In this document: in pieces, positions 43,994 to 53,250 of the stretch
Layout: every line of letters starts with the position of its first letter
Position numbering within the stretch: the stretch's first letter is position 1
Origin: Bdellovibrio sp. NC01
GTDB taxonomy: Bacteria > Bdellovibrionota > Bdellovibrionia > Bdellovibrionales > Bdellovibrionaceae
Assembly: GCF_006874625.1 (NCBI RefSeq)
Contig: NZ_CP030034.1
Location: 3,782,001 to 3,846,000, forward strand
Length of the DNA stretch: 64,000 bases
Direction: 5' to 3'
Program-made: the position numbers and the translations under genes
The notes under the pieces: generated by a model
The model's database searches: none
The model's input: only the letters and a program-made list of their open reading frames with translations
Told to the model about the DNA's origin: nothing

Positions 43994-44988
43994 ATCTGAT
44001 GCTGCTTGCAGCGGGTGAAGGCACGCGCCTTCGCCCTTACACTCATCAATTGCCGAAGCCTGCTATTCCATTTTTGAATTTGCCACTGGCTTCACACTCT
44101 TTGAGTTTTTTAAACGACATTGCAATTGATAAGCTTGTTGTTAATACGTTTCATCTTCCTGAAAAAATCCACTGTCTTTTCCACAAAATTCCCCATGGCG
44201 CCAAGGAACTTATTTTTTCTGACGAGGTCGGCGAAATTCTTGGTAATGGCGGTGGCTTAGGCAAAGCTCGTCAGCACTTTCACGGTGGCGGCGACTTTAT
44301 CATGATGAATTCGGATGAAGTGATCCTGCCGAAAGATGCTGATGTCCTTAAAAAAGCTATCGCCCAGCACAAAGCTTCAGGTGCACTAGCCACTTTGATG
44401 GTGATGGATCATCCAGGCGTGGGTACTCAATTCGGTGGTGTGTGGGTCGATTCGAAGGAAAATAAAGTTCGTGGTTTTGGTAAGACTGCGATCCCCAATA
44501 CAGATAAAGCTTGGCACTTCATCGGTGTACAAATTCTTTCAGAACGTATTTTCCAATATATTCCGTCAACGGGCGCTTCTAACATTCTGTATGACGGCGT
44601 GGCTGCTGGAATCGCACAAGGTGAGCTTGTACAGGTATGTCCTTTTGAATGCTCCTGGTTTGAAACTGGCAATATCAAAGACTTCTTAGAGGCTTCAGAA
44701 AAGTGTTTGGGATATTTGATGTCTTCTGAACCATCTTCTGAAAAAGCGGCTTTGGAACGTGCGTTTCAACGTTATGCAAATGGCAAGATGATCACCCAAG
44801 ATTTTGCGGGAGCTCACCTGCATTTTTCTAATGATGCACGCATCGATAATAATTCTAAATTTGAAGGCTTCGTTTGTTTCGCGGAAGGCAGTCGCTTGCC
44901 GAAGGAATGTAAGCTTAAGAATGTGATTGTCGGTGAAGGTGTGTCTGTGGCCCCAGGAACTGAGGCCGAAAACACTTTGCTGCTTTAA
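43990..44988 (+). CDS. murU: MurU-like sugar-1-phosphate nucleotidyltransferase
   Basis: 332 residues. The N-terminal nucleotidyltransferase signature is 'AAGEGTRLRPYTHQLPKP' (residues 7-24), and 'GNGGGLGKA' and 'FIMMNSDEV' follow. MurU converts MurNAc-1-phosphate to UDP-MurNAc. This protein is about 100 residues longer than Pseudomonas MurU, with a C-terminal segment rich in short strands ('LKNVIVGEGVSVAPGT') like a left-handed beta helix, so the exact sugar should be held open. The context with AmgK and a NamZ-like gene favours MurNAc salvage. It meets the converging gene with no gap. Confidence 0.8.
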   Translation: MNLMLLAAGEGTRLRPYTHQLPKPAIPFLNLPLASHSLSFLNDIAIDKLVVNTFHLPEKIHCLFHKIPHGAKELIFSDEVGEILGNGGGLGKARQHFHGGGDFIMMNSDEVILPKDADVLKKAIAQHKASGALATLMVMDHPGVGTQFGGVWVDSKENKVRGFGKTAIPNTDKAWHFIGVQILSERIFQYIPSTGASNILYDGVAAGIAQGELVQVCPFECSWFETGNIKDFLEASEKCLGYLMSSEPSSEKAALERAFQRYANGKMITQDFAGAHLHFSNDARIDNNSKFEGFVCFAEGSRLPKECKLKNVIVGEGVSVAPGTEAENTLLL

Positions 44989-46185
44989 TTATTTATAAAG
45001 CAGATATTTCTTACGTTCTTTATCCCAAGACTTTTCATCTTTAAGCAAAGCTTTGTCTAAATCGGCAGGCTTTGCATTTTTGTTTTCGATCCAATCTTTT
45101 AATTCTGGTCCACCGTTAATCACGTTGAACGCCAATTTATCTTTCACGTACTCATAAGCAAAATCGCGATAGATTGGATAGTTCGGGTAAAGCTCTCTGA
45201 TAACTTTTAACATCAACGCCACTAAACGGAACGGTTTAAACTGTTCGTGTTTGTAAGCGATACTGTCCGTGTGGAATTGGAAACCGTGGCACAATTTTCC
45301 AACGTGCTTGTGGAAAGTCGGTTCAAAGAAACATTCACGCAACACAACGCCTTTGTGCCATTGCGGAGCTTTCTTTTTCATCTCTTTCAAAACTTTTGCG
45401 AAGTCGATATCGGAAGCGCCAATGATTTCTAGCGCACGAGTCGTACCGCGACCTTCTGAAAGAGTTGTGCCTTCAATCAATACTGTGCCTGGATATGCTC
45501 TGGCCATATTTAGCGACGCTGCATTTGGTGAAGGATTCACCCACGGGCGCTTCATATCCCAGCCATAGCCAGGAGCTTTATTCGGAGCATAGCCCTTCAT
45601 TTTCACAACTTCTAAATCAAGATTTAATTTGTAGTGATCTTTGAAGTACAGCGCTAGCTCGCCCACAGTTAAACCATGGCGCATTGGAATTGGTGCGGCA
45701 CCAACAAATGACTCCCAACCTTCACGCATACGGAAGCCTTCGATCACGCGGCCCGCTGGATTGGGTCTATCAAGAATGATGATTTTTTTATTTAACTTTG
45801 CGCATTCTTCCATCACGTAAAGCAATGTTGTGATGAAAGTGTAGATACGGCAGCCAAGGTCTTGCAAATCGAAAAGAACGACGTCGAAGTGGGACATCAT
45901 CTCTGCAGTCGGTCTGCGAACTTCACCATACAAACTGAAAATTGGAATTTGATGAACAGGATCAACGAAGTTTGGGCTTTCGATCATATTGTCTTGTTTG
46001 TCGCCACGAACACCATGTTGTGGACCGAAGGCGCATGACAACTTGATTTTTTTTGAAAGTAAATCCAGGCTGTGTTGCAAGTTTTCATCGACACTCGCTG
46101 GATGACAAATCAATCCAACTTTTTTGCCTTTAAGTGCTTTTAATTTTTTGCTGTCGCTTAGTAAAACTTCAAGACCCAACTTCAT
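44989..46185 (-). CDS. namZ: DUF1343 protein, NamZ-like exo-beta-N-acetylmuramidase
   Basis: 398 residues of the DUF1343 family: 'KVGLICHPASVD', 'FGPQHGVRGD', 'VVLFDLQDLGCRIYTFITT' and 'IILDRPNPAGR' appear in the usual order. Characterised members (NamZ) remove terminal MurNAc from glycan fragments. Here the motif near residue 55 is P-Q56-H-G where many members have PEHG; I recall a subfamily with Gln, so activity should not be assumed. It has no signal peptide, so it is probably cytoplasmic. A ribosome site AAAGGAA precedes the ATG. It converges on the MurU-like gene. Confidence 0.85.
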   Translation of the reverse strand: MKLGLEVLLSDSKKLKALKGKKVGLICHPASVDENLQHSLDLLSKKIKLSCAFGPQHGVRGDKQDNMIESPNFVDPVHQIPIFSLYGEVRRPTAEMMSHFDVVLFDLQDLGCRIYTFITTLLYVMEECAKLNKKIIILDRPNPAGRVIEGFRMREGWESFVGAAPIPMRHGLTVGELALYFKDHYKLNLDLEVVKMKGYAPNKAPGYGWDMKRPWVNPSPNAASLNMARAYPGTVLIEGTTLSEGRGTTRALEIIGASDIDFAKVLKEMKKKAPQWHKGVVLRECFFEPTFHKHVGKLCHGFQFHTDSIAYKHEQFKPFRLVALMLKVIRELYPNYPIYRDFAYEYVKDKLAFNVINGGPELKDWIENKNAKPADLDKALLKDEKSWDKERKKYLLYK

Positions 46186-46260
46186 GATGCAAATTCCTTT
46201 TCGCTATTACGCGTATTAGTCTAACGGGAATTTGATTGTTGGTTAATCTTTTTAATGAAA

Positions 46261-46283
46261 AAAGCGGGTTCGTGACCCGCTTT
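46261..46283. terminator. Terminator ending the TadG-like/Gly-rich operon
   Basis: AAAGCGGGT pairs with ACCCGCTTT over a 5-nt loop. On the minus strand the stem is followed by a run of T (CTTTTTTCATT), placing it just after the stop of the gene ending at 46295. Confidence 0.85.
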
Positions 46284-46294
46284 GTATTTAGAAC

Positions 46295-47329
46295 TTATTT
46301 TTGAAGTGCGATGTCGCCAGGACTAAAGAATGACTCTTGGCTTTCTTTCACTTTGTAGCGTCGACTCATCATCAAGAAGATACTGTCAGCGGCAACACCA
46401 ATCGGTTCGCCATTATAGTTTTTCGACATACCCGCAAGACTTGAAGGATCGCGATCAAGACCGAACTTACCAGCACCGGCTCTACCGCCAGCACCTGCCC
46501 CTGCGTAATCGCTGGAACCATCACCACCGGAAGCGCCATTATCAAAACCAGCTCCACCGCCGCCGCCACCTTCTTCGTAACCGTTAGCTGCAGTCGCTGC
46601 ACCGATTTTAATTTTGTCGACTTTTGCGTAAGCTTTTTTCTCTGCCTCTGACATTGCATCCATCGCACCAGCGATCATACCTGATGGGAAGCCCGCCGCA
46701 GCCATCGCAGCTTGTGAAGAAAAGTCTGATGCTTTGTAGGTTTTATCGCCAACTTTGAAGGTACCCATTTTAGGGTCGTAAACCCCTTGCTTTTCAATGC
46801 TCTTCAATGTGTCAGGAACTTTTGTATACGTCGGATCCTTTGAAGTTAATGTCTCGTAAGGATTTTCAGTGCCTGAACCAGTTCCGCTCAAACCACCAAA
46901 ACCGTCAGTTTGAAAACCTGTCACGCCCGCAGACCCTGCAGCACCACTATGGTCACCACCCTGCGCAATATTGGTTAACCCCATTCCCACTAGCATTGTA
47001 CCCATCATAATTTGTGGTGTTCCTGCCCCGCACTCACATGAAGCATTCTGAGCAATTCCAGATCTAATCATCATACCGCCGGTAACTACTTGAATACCAC
47101 CAGTAAGCTTATTGATCGCTGAAGCTTTGCTATTACCACTTCCAGATTGATCGGAACCGTCTTTCACGCTTGGCTGCGCTGAAGTCCCTGTAGGAGTTGT
47201 ACCATTCTCAACACCAGCACTACCGGTATTTTTAGTTGTGGGCACTGAAGACACTTGCGTTGCAAGGCCGATTGCTGGTGCAAACACCAAACTAAATGCA
47301 CATAGGCTTGAAAGAAATAATTTATACAT
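46295..47329 (-). CDS. Exported Gly/Ser-rich protein, third gene of the TadG-like operon
   Basis: 344 residues with a signal peptide ending near residue 23 (GLA). The mature chain is low in complexity: Ser/Thr/Gly-rich at 25-70, a hydrophobic Gly/Met-rich middle (about 75-125, with 'NASCECGAG'), then long glycine runs near 255-295 ('EEGGGGGGAGFDNG'). The last 40 residues are more ordered. Glycine-rich stretches of this kind occur in surface and matrix proteins. No family recognised. It follows the second gene by 12 bases. Confidence 0.75.
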   Translation of the reverse strand: MYKLFLSSLCAFSLVFAPAIGLATQVSSVPTTKNTGSAGVENGTTPTGTSAQPSVKDGSDQSGSGNSKASAINKLTGGIQVVTGGMMIRSGIAQNASCECGAGTPQIMMGTMLVGMGLTNIAQGGDHSGAAGSAGVTGFQTDGFGGLSGTGSGTENPYETLTSKDPTYTKVPDTLKSIEKQGVYDPKMGTFKVGDKTYKASDFSSQAAMAAAGFPSGMIAGAMDAMSEAEKKAYAKVDKIKIGAATAANGYEEGGGGGGAGFDNGASGGDGSSDYAGAGAGGRAGAGKFGLDRDPSSLAGMSKNYNGEPIGVAADSIFLMMSRRYKVKESQESFFSPGDIALQK

Positions 47330-47341
47330 CAGTCCCGCCTT

Positions 47342-48820
47342 TTAGTTATTTAGCAAAGTTGTATTGTTATCACGATAACGGTCACGAACTTTTTCCCAGT
47401 TCGATTTACCGCCTTGGCCCGTAACTTCTTTTGTCCAATTGCCTTGGCCAGCCATTTTATTTGGATCTTGCGCACCACCTGGCAAGTAACCACGAAGTTT
47501 GGAATCAGAAGAGCCCGAGCCACCGCTCATACCCCAACTTCCTCCACCGCCACCACCGCCGGAAGCGCCACCAAGAATGTTTGCATCAAGACCTTTTTTT
47601 CCATTCGCATCACCAGTCGGAGCACCAGTGCCGGAACCTCCGCCACCACTACCACCTAAACCAGCACCACCGCCCATTGGCGCACCTGGAGCACCACTAC
47701 CAGATGAATCACTAGCTACTTTTCTTTCATCACCAGCGGCAGCGCCGCCAGAAAGGTCTGCACCACTTAATCCATTTTTGTTCGCTGAATTTGCATTTGG
47801 CGAAGAAAGAGCTGACATAGTTCCAATTGTAGAGTTCTCTCCAGCCTTTTGCAGACCATTCGCACAACCCGGCAAACGTGGGTTTGCTATACACAAGCAT
47901 TCAGGCAACTGAGCATTTTCTGGCTTCGAACATTTTTCAGCAGTATCCGCTGTCGGAGTATTCGCCGCAGTCGAGCTACCGTTTGTCTCATCACCACACT
48001 GTTGCGCTTGATTCAAGCTACGCACAACAGACAAGATACCAGTGCCCGCCGAAACTAACATATCACCATACGTATAAGTACATGCTTTATTTTTCGAAGC
48101 TATTGATTTTGGTAGAGTAGCTTCTTTTTCGTTAGTTTCTTTAGAGGCAACCTGGACAATTGTTTTTATATTTGTTGTGAACGTATTCTTATAATTTGAG
48201 CATGCACCTGCTTGAATATCTTCACATGCACCAGTCATCTTCGAAGCCAGATCATTAATTTGTTTGATATTATTAAAGACCGTTGAACAAGAACTTTCAC
48301 AAGACGCTCTTGCTGCTGAACATGCTGCAGTATAAGCAGTGAGACCCGCCTGAGCCATGGTCATTACTTTACCAAAAGTATCACAAGCGTCTTTTACTGC
48401 TACAGTATTAAACAACGCCATCAAGGGGTTAATTTTATTCAATGTATTTTGTAAATCAGGGCTTGTTTCTTCACGACATAGCCACTTAGCAGTCGCTTGG
48501 GTCTTTACACACGTACCATGTAAGTTTCCGTAATATGAGGCTGCACTCGATAACTTTTCGATTACTGGCAACTCATCTACCTTTCCATCCACTACAGCCT
48601 TAGCTGCCGTCTCAATCGCTTTTACAGCTGCAACCAAGTTCTGTGCATCTTGTGTATAACCCTCAGGACTCGTAGGGTCTTTAATAGCAGATCCTCCAGC
48701 AGTAGACGCTGGAGTATCACCTTTGGTAGCTGAATCATTTGCTGTCGGATCAGCAAACACGACGGAATTTAATGCAGTCACGCACACAAATATAGTGAGT
48801 AACACACCAAACTTTTTCAT
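47342..48820 (-). CDS. Exported Cys-containing, Gly-rich protein, second gene of the TadG-like operon
   Basis: 492 residues with a signal peptide (MKKFGVLLTIFVCVTALNSVVFA). Residues about 50-300 are helical with many cysteines ('ACSAARASCESSCSTVF', 'CEDIQAGACSNY'), suggesting a disulfide-braced helical domain. Residues about 360-450 are glycine/serine-rich with several GGG runs, and a charged tail follows ('NWEKVRDRYRDNNTTLL'). Similar architecture to the next gene suggests related roles. No known family. Confidence 0.75.
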   Translation of the reverse strand: MKKFGVLLTIFVCVTALNSVVFADPTANDSATKGDTPASTAGGSAIKDPTSPEGYTQDAQNLVAAVKAIETAAKAVVDGKVDELPVIEKLSSAASYYGNLHGTCVKTQATAKWLCREETSPDLQNTLNKINPLMALFNTVAVKDACDTFGKVMTMAQAGLTAYTAACSAARASCESSCSTVFNNIKQINDLASKMTGACEDIQAGACSNYKNTFTTNIKTIVQVASKETNEKEATLPKSIASKNKACTYTYGDMLVSAGTGILSVVRSLNQAQQCGDETNGSSTAANTPTADTAEKCSKPENAQLPECLCIANPRLPGCANGLQKAGENSTIGTMSALSSPNANSANKNGLSGADLSGGAAAGDERKVASDSSGSGAPGAPMGGGAGLGGSGGGGSGTGAPTGDANGKKGLDANILGGASGGGGGGGSWGMSGGSGSSDSKLRGYLPGGAQDPNKMAGQGNWTKEVTGQGGKSNWEKVRDRYRDNNTTLLNN

Positions 48821-48904
48821 AAGAAGATTCCCCTATACCCTAACTTTTCGGACAAAAGTCAGACAATCTTGAGGAATTGTGGAAGTGTATCAAAATAAGA
48901 CGAA

Positions 48905-51100
48905 TTAAAAATCTTCAGGTGGAGGGTTGAGCAAGCGACCCGCACTTGTTCCTTCGCCACCCAATTTAAGCTCTTTAGAGTTTAGCCAATCAGAAGAAAT
49001 CATCTTCACACCAAAACCAGTTGAACCACCAACAACGCAATTCCCAGGATTCGGTACGCCCGCAACAGGTTCGGTATCACATTTGCCAAACGTGTTTGGA
49101 TTCAAAGAGTAATCCATAAGATTTTTATCACTCCAGCCCGTAAGCAAATGCTTCCAATCATCAAGAGTGAAAGTAAACAATGATTTTACCGGAAGATTGG
49201 AGTCAGGAATTTGCGCCACTTCGGCCATCTGATCTTTCACAGAGTATTCTTCTAAATTGATCGCGCCAGCTTTGTAGCCTCTGTGATAGCCAAGATCAGG
49301 TCTAAACTGATTCGCAACGGCAGAACCTACTTTAGAAATGAAACCTTTTTTCATTCTGTCATAATAATTATGATAGAAATCTGGTTCGATTGAATAATAA
49401 GCGTTGTCGAACGTATTGGGCACGATCGCCGAAAGTTCTAACTTACGCATCTCTGTAGGCATGTTAGAAATAGAATCCCACGCCATTTGATCACCGGATC
49501 CGCCAGAATCAGCAAACTTGTAAGGTAGTGCATCCCAGTCCGCAAAATTTGGAGACGACTTAGATACACCAGCGTTCGGATCATTATAAATCGCTTGATA
49601 ACGACTAGAGCGCCACACAGGTGAAGTTTCGTAAATTGCCTGTCCATAATAACCAATCATTTGAGCCGACTTCAAGCCGTAGGGATCACCAACATAGCGA
49701 CTATAATTTGCGGCGCGTGTTTTCATATTATTTGGATCAGTAACTGTACCCGCAACTGCGCCAGGATCTGTAGGACGAGGAGGCAACATTGGATCTACGA
49801 TTGTTGAGCCATCAGAATATTGGTTGTCAGTTTGTCTGAAACTCCAACTGTTGCGATACCAAGGACCGATTCTTCCGCCAAAAGGTTTAAAGAAAGCTCG
49901 AGCTTTCAAAGTCACTTTTCCAAAAGGAGAAAAAGGAATAGCAGGTTGAGTTTCCGCCGACGCGCCAACATATCCTACGCACCAAGGATTTTTCTCGACA
50001 CCCATTGAGAAGTTAAATGTATCGTTGAGATTTGAAAGATACCCAATACTCTGTGCTAACTCTTCTATGCCACTAACAAAAGCCGTTTGAGTATAATGCG
50101 CAGGTAAACTATTTGGATCGCCCGCAAGTTCTTTAGCCACTGTATCGATGGCGCCACCGTTTGAATTACCCTGACATACAGTGTCGATGTATGAAAATCC
50201 TGGATAAATTTTGATAGGACTAAGCCACTTAACAGGGCGATCTTTATCTGTAGTTTTCCCACAAGCAGCACTGCCCAGAGAGTTATAAGTCTTGAAGCTG
50301 TTTACCGCTCTGCGATTTGGAACTGTTAAATTGTTCTGAAATGTATTCTGCATGCCGACCTTAACCGATTCACCATCAAGGTCATAAAAATCTTCTTCGT
50401 TCGCGCTCATTGCTTTTGCAAGTTCATTAATAACAAGCATGCGATCACGTTGGTCAGTTTTAAATGCGACAACGAACTTCCCAAGCATCAAATAATTGAA
50501 AGATCCGAAATCTCTACAGCGCTCAAGAGCTTTACTGATCAACATATCACTGACTGATTTCATTGTGCGCGTGATGGACAAGAAACCAAATACTTTCGGA
50601 GCACGGAACAAACTAATGGATGATTGCTCGGCCATGAACTTACAGGTGTTTTCGTCTTTAGGCATCGGTTGAAATGGAATGTAGGTAATGCAAAACGCCG
50701 GCGCATCTTGCATATTAACCATAGGACCGGATGATGATACGCCCTCGACCGCTAAAGCAGTTCTTAACTGAGCGGTACTTTTTAAATAAGGGTGATAAAT
50801 TGATTCCCCCGCACTACCCAACATACGATAACGCCACGCTAGCAGTTTCCAGCTTTGGCGAATTTGATAATTCATGTGTCCGATAGCGTTTAGATCCTCT
50901 GCTTGTTTCGCGGCACCATAATATGCGGCAAGGTCGACGGAGTTTTGGAGATTGATTTTGTGGTGAACTAGCAAGCCGACGTTGATGACCATCGCAAAAA
51001 ACAAAAACAGCACCTGAAAAATCAAAGCAACGAACAAGGCGACTTGGCCTTTGCGATCTCGAAGCTTGAATAAAAAAGTACTGTTGTGGTTCTTTAACAT
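48905..51100 (-). CDS. TadE/TadG-like membrane-anchored protein
   Basis: 731 residues. The N-terminus has the hallmark of TadG-like proteins: a positively charged start, 'RKGQVALFVALIFQVLFLFF' as a single membrane helix, then 'NLQNSVDLAAYYGA', where pilin-like pseudopilin processing or assembly signals usually lie. The remaining 680 residues should face the periplasm and show mixed composition with many Tyr and Asn. Tad proteins belong to Flp pilus and tight-adherence systems, but no tadA ATPase, tadB/C or secretin gene is seen here. It heads the operon. Confidence 0.8.
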   Translation of the reverse strand: MLKNHNSTFLFKLRDRKGQVALFVALIFQVLFLFFAMVINVGLLVHHKINLQNSVDLAAYYGAAKQAEDLNAIGHMNYQIRQSWKLLAWRYRMLGSAGESIYHPYLKSTAQLRTALAVEGVSSSGPMVNMQDAPAFCITYIPFQPMPKDENTCKFMAEQSSISLFRAPKVFGFLSITRTMKSVSDMLISKALERCRDFGSFNYLMLGKFVVAFKTDQRDRMLVINELAKAMSANEEDFYDLDGESVKVGMQNTFQNNLTVPNRRAVNSFKTYNSLGSAACGKTTDKDRPVKWLSPIKIYPGFSYIDTVCQGNSNGGAIDTVAKELAGDPNSLPAHYTQTAFVSGIEELAQSIGYLSNLNDTFNFSMGVEKNPWCVGYVGASAETQPAIPFSPFGKVTLKARAFFKPFGGRIGPWYRNSWSFRQTDNQYSDGSTIVDPMLPPRPTDPGAVAGTVTDPNNMKTRAANYSRYVGDPYGLKSAQMIGYYGQAIYETSPVWRSSRYQAIYNDPNAGVSKSSPNFADWDALPYKFADSGGSGDQMAWDSISNMPTEMRKLELSAIVPNTFDNAYYSIEPDFYHNYYDRMKKGFISKVGSAVANQFRPDLGYHRGYKAGAINLEEYSVKDQMAEVAQIPDSNLPVKSLFTFTLDDWKHLLTGWSDKNLMDYSLNPNTFGKCDTEPVAGVPNPGNCVVGGSTGFGVKMISSDWLNSKELKLGGEGTSAGRLLNPPPEDF

Positions 51101-51222
51101 TTGCGTTTAAACATTGTCTCTTATCGAGGGCTTAGAGGCAATAACTCGACCTCGAAAACTTTGACTTGTTCTATAGTGAGATGACAGACTTTTAGCCATA
51201 GTTCTAAGGAAGGAACTCGACA

Positions 51223-52086
51223 ATGGTCCGTAAGTTCATCGCAGTCTTTCTAGCTCTCGTATTATTGCCGCTGAGTTCTCACGCGGACGTCCTCTTTGAA
51301 GGTTATTCGAAAATTATTTCGGGTGACCAACATATTGGCTATGTGATCAGCCGCTACGAATTTGACTCTAAAAAGAAGCAATTCCTTTCAACATATATTT
51401 TAAAAACCGGCAAAGGCGCGACAGAGACAACAGAAAGTCTTAAAGCCGTCGCCGATAGCGAACTTGCGCCCATTTCTTACGAGTACACGAGTTTAGCAGG
51501 TAAGGAAGTCAAAACCATCGACGCGAAATTCAAAGGTGGCAATCTTAATGCCCTCATGAAAACGAACGGTAAAATCCAGCGCATCGAAAAGAAAATTCCT
51601 AAAGGCACATTCTTATCAACATTCTTGGTGTACTTGATGTTGAAAAGTAAAGAAGGCTTAAGATCAGAAACAAAATACGAATACCAAGCAATTGCTGAAG
51701 AAGATGCCGCTATTTACAAAGGCCAAGCCCTTGTTGGTAAAGAAGAAAACTTCAACGGCTTTAAGGCATTCAAGATCTTAAACACCTTCAAAGATCTTAA
51801 ATTCCTAAGCTACGTGAATGAACGTGGGGAAGTTCTTGGCACAAACGCAATGGCTCAAGGAATCTCCACAGAACTTGTCGGAACTCCCAGCGATGCAACG
51901 GCAAATCTACCTTTTAGCAGTACGATCTTAAAAACTTTGTTCGGCGGAGTGCCTGCGGGAACTCAAAATATCGTCGCACAAAATTTGAAAACAAAAAGCA
52001 CGACGCCAACACCAGGAAAACAAATGGGTGTTCCTCAAGGTGAAGGCATTAACATCAAAGCTCAGCCAGATAAAAGCGGACAGTAA
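51223..52086 (+). CDS. Secreted protein of unknown function upstream of nagZ
   Basis: 287 residues with a signal peptide (to about residue 21, SHA). The mature part is strand-rich ('FEGYSKIISGDQHIGYVISR', then repeated beta segments), somewhat like DUF3108-type periplasmic proteins, though I am not certain. The last 35 residues are Pro/Thr/Gln-rich and probably disordered. It ends 11 bases before the NagZ-like gene, so both are likely on one message. The ribosome site is AGGAAGGAA. Confidence 0.75.
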   Translation: MVRKFIAVFLALVLLPLSSHADVLFEGYSKIISGDQHIGYVISRYEFDSKKKQFLSTYILKTGKGATETTESLKAVADSELAPISYEYTSLAGKEVKTIDAKFKGGNLNALMKTNGKIQRIEKKIPKGTFLSTFLVYLMLKSKEGLRSETKYEYQAIAEEDAAIYKGQALVGKEENFNGFKAFKILNTFKDLKFLSYVNERGEVLGTNAMAQGISTELVGTPSDATANLPFSSTILKTLFGGVPAGTQNIVAQNLKTKSTTPTPGKQMGVPQGEGINIKAQPDKSGQ

Positions 52087-52097
52087 AGGATTCTCTC

Positions 52098-53210
52098 ATG
52101 AGCATGAAATCAATCATCGGCCAGCACATGTTTATTGGTATTTCAGGACATGCACTCACTGCCGACGAAAAGAAATTTATTGTTGAAAATAACATTGGTG
52201 GTATCTGCCTTTTCGGAAGAAACGTTGCCGATCCAAAACAAGTTCATGATCTTTGTGAAGAGATCCAATCGCTTCGTCACAAACAAGAAGACAAAGCTCC
52301 ACTATTTATCGGAATTGATATGGAGGGCGGTCGCGTTCATCGCTTGAAACCTCCATTCACAGTGTGGCCACCACTGCGCAAACTTGGCGATCTTGATGCT
52401 CCGACAGCTTCTTTCCATTTTGCGAATCGCATGGGCCAAGAATTAAAAGCCGTGGGAATTAATTTGGACTTCGCACCGTGCGTGGATGTTTTCACAAACA
52501 CAGCAAATACAGTTATCGGTGATCGCAGTATCAGCGACGATCCAGAAAAAGTAGCTCGCCATGCTTCCGCACTTGTTCGTGGTTACATCAAATCTGACAT
52601 CATCACTTGTGCAAAACATTTCCCCGGTCATGGCAACACGATCGTTGATAGCCATTACGATTTGCCTGTTGAAAATCTAGATATCGACAGACTTGAAAGT
52701 TTGGAACTTATCCCGTTTAAGAAAACTTTTAAATCACGTGTTGATATGGTGATGACTTCGCATATCAAGTTCCCAAAAATCGATCCCGATTGGCCAGTGA
52801 CTCTGTCAGAAATCTTCATCAAAAAAATTATTCGTGAAGAGTGTCGTTATCGCGGTCTGGTGATTACAGACGATTTGGGAATGAAAGCGATGGCAAGTCA
52901 CTTTGGCGTCGAAGAAATCCCAGTGCGCGCGCTGCAAGCGGGTGCCGAACTTCTTCTGTATTGCAATGAACCTGAAGTGCCGCCACAGGCAATTGATGCG
53001 ATCTTGGGCGCAACCGCACAAGGCAGTTTGGATAAAGCGACTCTTGAAGCCAATCACCAAAAGATCCTTGAGTTCAAAAAGCAAAAAATCACTCAGCCTG
53101 AACCACTCCCTATGAGTGAAGTTATTAAAATCGTCGGTTCGCCAGAGAATTTGAAGATCGCAACGGCAATTGCCAACGGTTCAATGCCTGAAGGACTCCT
53201 TCCAGAATAG
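52098..53210 (+). CDS. nagZ: NagZ-like beta-N-acetylglucosaminidase (GH3)
   Basis: 370 residues of glycoside hydrolase family 3. The NagZ signature is 'KHFPGHGNTIVDSH' (173-186): the catalytic pair Asp184-His186 is intact, and the nucleophile Asp should lie in 'GLVITDDLGMKAM'. The position usually Asp in KHFPGHGD is Asn180. There is no signal peptide, so it acts in the cytoplasm, removing GlcNAc from GlcNAc-anhydroMurNAc or GlcNAc-MurNAc fragments. It fits with the AmgK, MurU and NamZ-like genes at 42-46 kb. Confidence 0.9.
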   Translation: MSMKSIIGQHMFIGISGHALTADEKKFIVENNIGGICLFGRNVADPKQVHDLCEEIQSLRHKQEDKAPLFIGIDMEGGRVHRLKPPFTVWPPLRKLGDLDAPTASFHFANRMGQELKAVGINLDFAPCVDVFTNTANTVIGDRSISDDPEKVARHASALVRGYIKSDIITCAKHFPGHGNTIVDSHYDLPVENLDIDRLESLELIPFKKTFKSRVDMVMTSHIKFPKIDPDWPVTLSEIFIKKIIREECRYRGLVITDDLGMKAMASHFGVEEIPVRALQAGAELLLYCNEPEVPPQAIDAILGATAQGSLDKATLEANHQKILEFKKQKITQPEPLPMSEVIKIVGSPENLKIATAIANGSMPEGLLPE

Positions 53211-53250
53211 GCTGACCAGCGCCGATACACCCCTGAATTTATTACCCACG

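Noticed and set aside
47431-47912. Pro- and His-rich plus-strand frames opposite the Gly-rich genes
   Set aside because: These are the reverse reading of glycine and serine codons; low-complexity shadows.
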